Assembly (NCBI GenBank): GCA_017550775.1
Contig: JAFZOA010000224.1
Coordinates: forward strand, 1-5,241
DNA from: Ruminiclostridium sp.
GTDB lineage: Bacteria > Bacillota_A > Clostridia > Oscillospirales > Ruminococcaceae
DNA: 5,241 bases
Direction: 5' to 3'
Shown: positions 1 to 5,177 of the stretch, piece by piece
Layout: every line of letters begins with the position of its first letter
Numbering within the stretch: position 1 is the first letter of the stretch
Notes under the pieces: generated by a model
What the model saw: the letters and a program-made list of their open reading frames with translations, nothing else
The model's database searches: none
Told to the model about the DNA's origin: nothing
Program-made: the position numbers and the translations under genes

Positions 1-1128
1 CAGAACGAGCAGCATGATCTTCTCGCTGTCGGAGCGCCAGTCGTGCTTGTTGATGCCGTTGTCGAGCGCCGTGGTAACCGCTTCGGGGTAGTCCCCGCCG
101 CCGCCGGAGCGCTGGTCTTCGAGGTGGTCGAGAGCAATACTTATCCTGTCGGTGAAGCCGAAGTCGCGCACAACGTAATCGTCGGAAACATCGCGGTAGA
201 AGTTCACGCTCAGCATGACGTTAGCCTGAGTGTTGTCAACCACGCGGTTTATGACGTTTTCGAGCTCGGTCTGGAGGTATTTGAGCTCATCGCCCATTGA
301 TCCGGTGGTGTCCACCATGAGCATGAGATCAAGCTTATCACGCATCGGGAAGCTGTTCGGAACGGTCATCTCCACCGCAACGTCGGTGTCGCGGTAGTTC
401 GCGGGGACTTCCTCTATGACAGCCCGCCCGTCGGGTGTCTCGGCGATGATCTCGGTCGGAACCGTCTTGTCATCGTCGGGAAGGAGGGTAGGGAAGAGGA
501 AGGCTTCACCGCGGCTGTCGGTGACGGTCTCCCAGAGGATGGTCTTGCTCCCGTCGGCGAGCTTGACTGTGAGTCCGGCTGCGGGGTTGCCGTTGGAGTC
601 TTTCACTCGCACCGCGATACGGCTTCTGGTATCGAGGTCATATTCTTCGGTCACGTCGGCCCAGTCCGAGCGGTGCTCGAAAAGCTTCTTCCAGAACGTG
701 AAGTTGCTGTTATCGCGCCACTCTCCGCCGGTGAGCAGACCTGCGCGCGCCTGACTTGTGATCGCAGATTTCTCGCTTTCGGGCTCCCGGAAGTCTGCGG
801 CAGAGTCGAAGCTGTCGGCGTAGCTGTAATCGCTCGCGTCGTAGTCTGCGGCAAAGGCTTCCTCTTTGGCGAACGACGGAGCGACTGTGGTAACGGGGGC
901 GGTCTCATAGGCTGCGGAGTCTGCGCCGCCGTCGGCACGCTCGCCCGAGACAGAGTCCCCGACTAAAGCGCCGCCGTTGGTAGCACCGTCCTCCTTACCT
1001 CTGACAGTGCTGTCGCCGGATTTGGTCGCGGCCTCGGTGGTGGGAGCGGAATGTGAGCTTGCTCCGCAGGCGGAGAAGCTTGTGATAAGGGCGGCGATAA
1101 GAGCCGCGGATAGAAGTCTCTTTTTCAT
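1..1128 (-). CDS. vWA-domain lipoprotein, 3' end cut by window edge
   Basis: Partial gene: 376 codons from the ATG at 1126-1128 run open to the window edge, so the C-terminus is missing. Residues 1-21 form a lipoprotein signal peptide (MKKR, hydrophobic core, then FSAC with C21 as the likely lipidated Cys; Phe at -3 is atypical). Residues 22 to about 130 are a low-complexity Ala/Asp/Ser/Thr linker, with an Asp/Tyr/Ala/Ser-rich patch at 93-113. A Trp-rich segment follows (GGEW, then FWKKLF). Residues about 169-216 resemble a carboxypeptidase-regulatory or Ig-like beta domain (VRVKDSNGNPAAGLTVKL). A von Willebrand factor A domain starts near 265, with the MIDAS motif DTTGSMGDE at 273-281 and the typical GGGGDYPEA at 342-350. 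Metal-dependent ligand binding on the outer membrane face is inferred. It is the second gene of an operon, 53 nt after the upstream lipoprotein. The specific ligand and function are not recognisable. Confidence 0.88.
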   Translation of the reverse strand, partial: MKKRLLSAALIAALITSFSACGASSHSAPTTEAATKSGDSTVRGKEDGATNGGALVGDSVSGERADGGADSAAYETAPVTTVAPSFAKEEAFAADYDASDYSYADSFDSAADFREPESEKSAITSQARAGLLTGGEWRDNSNFTFWKKLFEHRSDWADVTEEYDLDTRSRIAVRVKDSNGNPAAGLTVKLADGSKTILWETVTDSRGEAFLFPTLLPDDDKTVPTEIIAETPDGRAVIEEVPANYRDTDVAVEMTVPNSFPMRDKLDLMLMVDTTGSMGDELKYLQTELENVINRVVDNTQANVMLSVNFYRDVSDDYVVRDFGFTDRISIALDHLEDQRSGGGGDYPEAVTTALDNGINKHDWRSDSEKIMLLVL

Positions 1129-1136
1129 AGTCTGTT

Positions 1137-1143
1137 CTCCTTT
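1137..1143 (-). promoter_or_regulatory. Ribosome binding site of the vWA lipoprotein gene
   Basis: On the minus strand AAAGGAG lies 8 nt before the ATG at 1126-1128. It is a near-perfect Shine-Dalgarno sequence and fixes the start, which also gives a proper signal peptide. The same CCGAAAGGA leader precedes the other lipoprotein gene of the operon. Confidence 0.75.
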
Positions 1144-1181
1144 CGGATCATTTTGCAGACACTGTGGTCTGAACGTGCTTA

Positions 1182-2759
1182 TTAATCATCATAAGTTATG
1201 TACGACACCGTATTGAACCACGCTGAATACACGAACGGGTAAGCTTCGAGCATATTGATGACGTCCATGAGCTCGTCGCAGGTCATATCGCGGTCGAACT
1301 CTATCTGATAGTCATTGGTGATCTCGATATAGCCGACGACCTTTACTCCGAGCCTGTCGAAGATCTCCTGTATTTCAGCCTTATCCGCGTCGTCATTGAA
1401 GCTGACGAGGAGCTGATTCTTAACGTAATCAAAGCCGAGCTCGCTGTCCCTGACGATATCTTCTTCCTCTGCGGGCTTGGCATAGGAAACGCCTATATCA
1501 CTGACTGTCTCTGCGGGGGTCTGTGCGTACTCCGTATTCTTGTTGATACGCATTACCGCGTCTTCAAGGCTGTTGTATGAGGACACGAAATACCTGTCTG
1601 TGCGGTCGTCGAGATAAACATAGAACATCCCGTCGAGCTCGAACACGAGCCATGTTCCTTCCGTGTTGCGGTCGAACACGACATTCCCGTCACGCATACC
1701 CTCGCCGACGGTGGGGATACCGTTCTTCATGACAAGAACATCGTAATCCACGATCTCCATGACGTGTGCGCCGGTGATGAGCGGTGAGTTCTCATACCCG
1801 GAGCCGTTCACCCGTGTGATATCCGCGTTGAGCATATATCCTGCCTGTCCGTCGGAGAGCTCATAGCCGGGGACGGAGTTGGTAAATTCGCTGTTGAGTA
1901 TCGGCTGCCAGCGGCGGCTCATACTTATATTGCTGCAATGCCCGAGAACGACATCTCCCACGTAGAACACGCTAAGGTACATATTCCCCATGTCTCTGAG
2001 CTCGTAAGCACCGTCTTCCACAGCGACTAATCCGAGCGCCATGTTTACTTCGAGCTGCGTTCCGCAGGATTTGATAAACTCACTGCCGCGGTAGATGTAG
2101 TAGAACTCTCCGGGCTGGACTATGAGGTAGTCCCCATACGTTCTCGGTCCGTTGAAATACCGTTCCTCCGGGTCGTACTGTTCAATACCCGCGTACTCTG
2201 TCATCTGCTCCAGCGTAGCACTCTGTACGCTGATAAGCTTGTCTATTCGCGGGTTGCCCATGAACCCCGCGACTCCCCCCGAAACACGGGTGATATCTGC
2301 TGTGACGAATGCAAATTCACCGTCTGAGAGATCAACTTCACCGGGCATTTCACCGTATAGCTCGCACCAGCCGGCGTAATCGCGGTCGCTGCTGAAAGTA
2401 AGGTATGTATTCTCGCAGCGCATTACCCCGAACGTTACGTTCTGCTCTGAGTTGTAGTAAATCTTGTCGGGATAGTCATCCTCGAACACGCGGGGCGGTG
2501 TCATTTTTAAGCCGCTTGACCCGGTGGTAGTCTCCGGGACTGTACCGTCCGGTACGTCGGTGACAACGGGAGCGGGTTCAGTGGTAGTAGTAGTCTCCGC
2601 AGGAGCGGTGGTCGTGTCAATCTCCGCAGACGTTACCGACGTTATCGTAGTTGTTGTAGTTGCCGCAGCTCCGGCATTGGAAGATGAGCTATTCTCGCTG
2701 CACGACGAGAGGGTTGCCGCCGCGAGCAGAAGTGCGATTATCGGAAGTGTTCTTTTCAT
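1182..2759 (-). CDS. Lipoprotein with internal duplication and C-terminal protease-prodomain-like domain
   Basis: Complete 525-residue secreted lipoprotein of unknown function. The signal peptide ends in the lipobox LSSC (17-20), so C20 is the likely lipidated Cys. Residues 21-82 are a Ser/Thr/Ala-rich linker with several poly-Thr runs, typical of a wall-spanning spacer. The ectodomain appears to contain two divergent copies of one unit, about 108-245 and 264-406. They share DLSDGEFAFVTADITRV (143-159) and ELSDGQAGYMLNADITRV (300-317), and both continue into a Tyr-rich beta hairpin (EFYYIYRG at 218-225; MFYVYLDD at 378-385). Residues 439-525 resemble the N-terminal prodomain of subtilisin-like proteases (NQLLVSFNDDADKAEIQEIF, then GYIEITNDYQIEF, DELMDVINMLEAYPFVYSAW). 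No protease catalytic domain is present. It is the first gene of a two-gene operon with the vWA lipoprotein. The start is supported by the signal peptide and a good ribosome binding site. Surface binding or protease inhibition is inference only. Confidence 0.9.
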   Translation of the reverse strand: MKRTLPIIALLLAAATLSSCSENSSSSNAGAAATTTTTITSVTSAEIDTTTAPAETTTTTEPAPVVTDVPDGTVPETTTGSSGLKMTPPRVFEDDYPDKIYYNSEQNVTFGVMRCENTYLTFSSDRDYAGWCELYGEMPGEVDLSDGEFAFVTADITRVSGGVAGFMGNPRIDKLISVQSATLEQMTEYAGIEQYDPEERYFNGPRTYGDYLIVQPGEFYYIYRGSEFIKSCGTQLEVNMALGLVAVEDGAYELRDMGNMYLSVFYVGDVVLGHCSNISMSRRWQPILNSEFTNSVPGYELSDGQAGYMLNADITRVNGSGYENSPLITGAHVMEIVDYDVLVMKNGIPTVGEGMRDGNVVFDRNTEGTWLVFELDGMFYVYLDDRTDRYFVSSYNSLEDAVMRINKNTEYAQTPAETVSDIGVSYAKPAEEEDIVRDSELGFDYVKNQLLVSFNDDADKAEIQEIFDRLGVKVVGYIEITNDYQIEFDRDMTCDELMDVINMLEAYPFVYSAWFNTVSYITYDD

Positions 2760-2768
2760 AATGCAATT

Positions 2769-2774
2769 TCCTTT
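2769..2774 (-). promoter_or_regulatory. Ribosome binding site of the first lipoprotein gene
   Basis: AAAGGA on the minus strand, 9 nt before the ATG at 2757-2759, inside the sequence CCGAAAGGAAA. It decides the start in favour of the codon that gives a complete lipoprotein signal peptide. Confidence 0.7.
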
Positions 2775-2853
2775 CGGTCATTCCATGTTTTCGGGTCGTC
2801 TGTATATAACACCGCGCAGAGTGACATGAAGTTACATTTTTTTCCGTATTTTT

Positions 2854-2882
2854 ATTATAGCACACAAAAAAAGTCAGTTCAA
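2854..2882 (-). promoter_or_regulatory. Sigma-A type promoter of the lipoprotein operon
   Basis: On the minus strand the -35 box TTGAAC (2877-2882) and a perfect -10 box TATAAT (2854-2859) are separated by exactly 17 nt. The -10 is preceded by TGC, an extended -10 (TGn) element. Transcription would begin near 2847, giving a leader of roughly 88 nt before the first lipoprotein. I see no terminator or other promoter in the 53-nt gap before the vWA gene, so both genes are probably read from here. A cluster of GTTACA-type elements lies just upstream. Confidence 0.75.
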
Positions 2883-2891
2883 CCCGGATTT

Positions 2892-2935
2892 GGTTACAAA
2901 TGTTTACAATCCGGTTACAGATCGACCGGTGTAAC
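2892..2935. promoter_or_regulatory. Cluster of GTTACA repeats upstream of the operon promoter
   Basis: GGTTACA occurs at 2892-2898 and 2913-2919, 21 bp apart (two helical turns), and the inverse TGTAAC at 2930-2935. The last two form a 6-bp inverted repeat with a 10-nt spacer. A related TTTACA lies between them at 2903-2908, and one more GTTACA sits in the transcribed leader at 2831-2836. The position just upstream of the -35 box suits an activator or repressor site. The binding protein is unknown and the operator role is inferred. Confidence 0.35.
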
Positions 2936-2957
2936 GGATCTCCGGAGAATGAATTAT

Positions 2958-3000
2958 CCCCCTGAGCGGACACATTGTAATAGTGTGCCGGCTTCGGGGG
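2958..3000 (-). terminator. Imperfect GC-rich hairpin, possible former rlmD terminator
   Basis: The arms 2958-2976 and 2982-3000 can pair over about 14 bp (five C-G pairs at the base, then AGC/GCT, GG/CC and ACAC/GTGT), with a two-base internal mismatch and two bulges, around an AT-rich loop. It lies 16 nt beyond the stop codon of the displaced rlmD 3' end, where a terminator for the original gene would be expected. No run of T follows on either strand, so intrinsic termination would be weak. It could instead be a structural or repeated intergenic element. Confidence 0.3.
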
Positions 3001-3016
3001 AACAAGATGTATGAAA

Positions 3017-3074
3017 TTATCGGTCGCTGCTAACAAGAAGCACCACGCACTCAACGTGTATCGTCCTGCTGAAA
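3017..3074 (-). pseudogene. Displaced original 3' end of rlmD (no start, C-terminal fragment only)
   Basis: The minus strand reads FSRTIHVECVVLLV followed by SSDR and a TAA stop at 3017-3019. It matches the end of the intact methyltransferase (FSRTIHVETVVLLV) at 13 of 14 residues and includes the HVE motif with the family's general-base Glu. Similarity begins exactly at the 12-bp repeat. The residues before it (IKIPRNFG) do not resemble the methyltransferase, and the frame closes upstream at a TGA (3110-3112). Outside the repeat almost every shared codon differs at synonymous positions, and this copy uses the G/C-ending codons typical of the rlmD body (CAC, GAG, TGC, GTG). I read it as the original 3' end of rlmD, separated from its gene by an insertion. 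A relic of a second paralogue is the alternative. Confidence 0.65.
3063..3074. repeat. 12-bp direct repeat, distal copy (candidate att core)
   Basis: GTCCTGCTGAAA on the plus strand, identical to 3871-3882. In the displaced rlmD fragment it covers the codons for F-S-R and the first two bases of Thr. The two copies start 808 bp apart and flank the AT-rich stretch. Confidence 0.7.
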
Positions 3075-3284
3075 CCGAAATTGCGCGGTATTTTAATAGT
3101 CAGTTTCACTCACACTTTAGTCTCAACGACGGGGTAATGTTATTCTTTGTCGCTCATCTTTGACAGAGAGCATATTGTAATGTTTTATTATTAACACAAG
3201 CCAATGGAAGCTTAAATTCCGCATATCAACATGGGAATGCCATAATAACAATCAGCAATTCTTTTTCCACTGTGAGAAACAATA
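3075..3284. other. AT-rich non-coding flank of the putative element
   Basis: About 210 bp between the distal repeat and the end of the orphan gene. I see no supported gene, RNA gene, strong hairpin with T-run or promoter here. It includes the stop-terminated non-homologous codons leading into the displaced rlmD fragment. It may carry recombinase arm sites, but none is recognisable. Confidence 0.4.
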
Positions 3285-3800
3285 TCAAAAAATGGATTCA
3301 TCACATAGGAAACTCGGAAATGTACAGTGTTTATCAAGTACCTGAACGATTTGTGTAAATTCCGGGGCAATTTTCTCCTGTTCAATAATAGAACTGTTTT
3401 CAATATAGTGAGTGTTGGAATAATACACTACCTTATTTCCCTTAAGAGTTATCCTCATATATGCATCATATGTATCTCCAGGAAGGAGATGCGAAAGTTT
3501 GTTTTCCGGACTTCGGTTTTGAAACATTTGTTCAAAAGCAGTTGCGATCTTCTCAATTTCATTTTCAGAGACCTTAGCTGTTTTTTCTTCAAAATACCCG
3601 TTTGGAAAATGCATTCCGCCGTCTTTGGGATCAATCACATTCCGATATTTTAATATCTGACATTCAGGGAGCAATTCAAAGTGTGAACTATCTTTTTCTA
3701 TCACTAAGCTTTCAACGTCTGAAAAGCTTAATGTACTTGTCTGATGATCATTCTTGCTGCAAAACATTACATTAACCTGCCCTCTTATTAATAAATTCAT
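3285..3800 (-). CDS. Hypothetical protein, orphan AT-rich gene inside the putative element
   Basis: I do not recognise this protein of up to 171 residues. It has no signal peptide and no clear membrane segment, so it is probably cytosolic. Visible features are a mixed N-terminal half (DVESLVIEKDSSHFELLPEC), a conserved-looking loop (NVIDPKDGGMHFPNGYF, about 54-70), an acidic amphipathic helix (ENEIEKIATAFEQMF, about 79-93) and a beta-rich C-terminal half (DAYMRITLKGNKVVYYSNTHYI). Codons mostly end in A or T (AAT, TTA, ATA), unlike all neighbours, which suggests acquisition from elsewhere. The first ATG lies 18 nt after the rlmD stop but lacks a ribosome binding site. Met12 (3765-3767) has AGAGGGCAGG 8 nt upstream and would give 160 residues; I consider it equally likely. 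An immunity, antitoxin or small defence cargo role is possible but not shown. Confidence 0.6.
   Translation of the reverse strand: MNLLIRGQVNVMFCSKNDHQTSTLSFSDVESLVIEKDSSHFELLPECQILKYRNVIDPKDGGMHFPNGYFEEKTAKVSENEIEKIATAFEQMFQNRSPENKLSHLLPGDTYDAYMRITLKGNKVVYYSNTHYIENSSIIEQEKIAPEFTQIVQVLDKHCTFPSFLCDESIF
3776..3785 (-). promoter_or_regulatory. Possible ribosome binding site for an internal start (Met12) of the orphan gene
   Basis: AGAGGGCAGG on the minus strand ends 8 nt before the in-frame ATG at 3765-3767. The upstream ATG at 3798-3800 is preceded only by AT-rich sequence without a purine-rich Shine-Dalgarno match. This favours, but does not prove, the shorter 160-residue product. Confidence 0.35.
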
Positions 3801-3815
3801 CTTTATTTAATAGTT

Positions 3816-3845
3816 ATTCTATTGACCAGTCCCGGCTCGAACCAA
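3816..3845 (-). promoter_or_regulatory. Weak candidate promoter for the orphan gene
   Basis: TTGGTT (3840-3845) and TAGAAT (3816-3821) are separated by 18 nt on the minus strand. The -10 box overlaps the rlmD stop codon. A start near 3809 would leave a very short leader to the first ATG and about 40 nt to Met12. The match is modest and AT-rich DNA gives such hits by chance. Read-through from rlmD is the alternative. Confidence 0.25.
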
Positions 3846-5177
3846 CAAAACAACAGTTTCTACATGAATGGTCCTGCTGAAAAGATCTGCTCCGCGAACG
3901 TTTACGACCCGATATCCGTGCTCCGACAGATACCTGCAATCCCTCGCGGCGGTCGCCGGGTTACAGGATATCATCACTATCCGCTCGGGAGAGAACGCAG
4001 CTATGTTGTCAAGCGTGTCGGCGGTACAGCCCTTTCTCGCCGGGTCAACGAACACCACGTCCGCCTTTATCCCACGCTCACGGAGCATAGTCGTCACCTT
4101 ACCCGCGTCACCGCAGAAAAACTCGGCATTTGCACAGCCGTTGAGCTCCGCATTCCTGCGCGCGTTCTCCACCGCCTCGGGTACTATCTCAACGCCGATG
4201 AGCCTTAGAGCGCGGTGAGCCACCGAAAGCCCTATCGTGCCTATGCCGCAGTACAGGTCGATGATCGTCTTGCCGTCCGGCTCCGCCAGCTTTGCAGCCT
4301 CACGGTACAGCCGTTCCGCCATGGGTGTGTTGACCTGATAGAACGAGCGCGGGGAGATGACAAAGCGCCGTCCGCACATGGTATCGGTGATGTCGGGGCT
4401 TCCGGCAAGGGGAATGTCCTCACGCCCGAAAATGACGTTGGTAACGTCGCGGTTTATGCTCGCGGTGACTCCGCGGATATCGGGAAAGCGCTGCATAAGC
4501 ATTGCGGCAAGTTTTTTAAGCTCCGGGACGTTTCTGCGCACCACCAGCACCACACCTATCTCCGCGCTGCTCTGACCGCGGCGAATGCAGATGTGGCGGA
4601 GAACTCCGTTGTGAAGCTCCTCGTTGTACGGCGAGATCTTAAGCTCACGGCAATACTGCGTGACCACGTTTCGTATGTCCGAGAACACGGAGCGTTCGAG
4701 CTTGCAGCTCCCGCAGGGGATCATCCTGTGCGAGCGGGCGGCGTAGAAGCCGGAGATAACGCTCCCGTCGGCGGCGCGCCCCACCGGGTACTGCGCTTTG
4801 TTGCGGTAACCGTCGGGAGTATCGTTGGGTATGATCGGAAAGAACTCCGGGTCGAGCCCGCCTATCCGAATGAACGCCGAACGGATGATCTCTTCCTTAG
4901 CGGAGAGCTCCGCTTCGTAGGAAATGTGCCGGAACGCACAGCCCCCGCACTTCCCGAAAACGGGACAGTCCGGTGTGACGCGGTCGGGCGAGGGAGCGAC
5001 GATGCTCTCGATTATCCCGTAGCAGAAGCTCTTTCCGACCTTCACGATCTTCACGTCGAGCAGGTCTCCGACCGCAGAGAACGGCACGAACACCACAACT
5101 CCGTCATACCGCCCGACGCCCGCTCCCTCATTGGTGAGCGAGTCTATCCGGAGGCGGACGATCTCGTTCTTAGTCAT
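3819..5177 (-). CDS. rlmD: 23S rRNA (uracil-5-)-methyltransferase, RlmD/RlmCD (RumA) family
   Basis: SAM-dependent enzyme that makes 5-methyluridine in 23S rRNA (U1939 for RlmD; Gram-positive RlmCD also modifies U747), acting in the cytoplasm during ribosome assembly. At 452 residues it is full length for the family. An N-terminal TRAM RNA-binding domain (about 1-60) is followed by the [4Fe-4S] ligands C71, C77, C80 (C-x5-C-x2-C) and C158 (or C155). The fold then shows QVNT (281-284), SAM motif DLYCGIGTIGL (307-317), DPARKGC (378-384), the catalytic SCNP with C405, and HVE with the expected general base E440. All key residues are present, so the enzyme should be active. The start overlaps the prfB stop by 8 nt, suggesting translational coupling. 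The last 16-17 codons are unusually AT-rich and appear to come from an inserted element. U747/U1939 dual specificity cannot be decided from sequence. Confidence 0.95.
   Translation of the reverse strand: MTKNEIVRLRIDSLTNEGAGVGRYDGVVVFVPFSAVGDLLDVKIVKVGKSFCYGIIESIVAPSPDRVTPDCPVFGKCGGCAFRHISYEAELSAKEEIIRSAFIRIGGLDPEFFPIIPNDTPDGYRNKAQYPVGRAADGSVISGFYAARSHRMIPCGSCKLERSVFSDIRNVVTQYCRELKISPYNEELHNGVLRHICIRRGQSSAEIGVVLVVRRNVPELKKLAAMLMQRFPDIRGVTASINRDVTNVIFGREDIPLAGSPDITDTMCGRRFVISPRSFYQVNTPMAERLYREAAKLAEPDGKTIIDLYCGIGTIGLSVAHRALRLIGVEIVPEAVENARRNAELNGCANAEFFCGDAGKVTTMLRERGIKADVVFVDPARKGCTADTLDNIAAFSPERIVMISCNPATAARDCRYLSEHGYRVVNVRGADLFSRTIHVETVVLLVRAGTGQ
3871..3882. repeat. 12-bp direct repeat, copy inside rlmD (candidate att core)
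   Basis: GTCCTGCTGAAA on the plus strand, identical to 3063-3074. It covers the end of the Leu432 codon through the first two bases of the Thr436 codon. The rlmD sequence on its low-coordinate side is AT-rich and differs in codon use from the gene body. Confidence 0.7.

Larger units (their letters stand above)
3063..3882. mobile_element. Putative integrated element or scar in the rlmD 3' end (808 bp)
   Basis: An AT-rich segment bounded by identical 12-bp direct repeats, one inside rlmD and one beside a second rlmD 3' end. Base composition changes sharply: 3301-3360 has 21 G/C in 60, against 42 in 60 at 4741-4800 in the rlmD body. The segment supplies the present last 16-17 codons of rlmD and one unrecognised gene. 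This is the layout left by site-specific integration into a gene's 3' end. Integration near the 3' end of 23S rRNA uracil methyltransferase (rum) genes is known for several streptococcal integrative conjugative elements. No integrase, relaxase or resolvase is present, so it would be a deletion scar, a satellite mobilised in trans, or an old exchange. The boundary interpretation comes from sequence only. Confidence 0.6.

Noticed and set aside
1156..1171. CAGAC/GTCTG inverted repeat between the two lipoprotein genes as a terminator
   Set aside because: The stem is only 5 bp with a 6-nt loop and no T-run follows, so termination between the genes is unlikely.
2689..3054. 121-codon minus-strand frame spanning the promoter region
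   Set aside because: It runs out of frame through the displaced rlmD end, the promoter, the leader and the signal peptide codons of the lipoprotein, so it is incidental.
3017..3109. Small intact gene or relic of a second, full methyltransferase paralogue
   Set aside because: The open frame has 31 codons, no convincing start, and resembles rlmD only from the 12-bp repeat onward. A paralogue relic should also show similarity upstream of that point, and I see none.
3110..3284. CRISPR, small RNA gene or recombinase gene in the AT-rich flank
   Set aside because: No regularly spaced repeats, no structured GC-rich core with a terminator, and no coding frame with recombinase motifs are visible.
3212..3403. 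63-codon minus-strand frame overlapping the end of the orphan gene, or a frameshifted extension of it
   Set aside because: It begins with a TTG without a ribosome binding site, overlaps the better supported frame for about 120 nt, and its residues show no recognisable domain. A frameshift cannot be excluded but nothing requires it.
3824..3846. tRNA-like sequence (GGTTCGAGCC) in the rlmD tail, which could have been a tRNA-type att site
   Set aside because: The flanking bases do not form a five-pair T stem, and no acceptor, D or anticodon arm is present.
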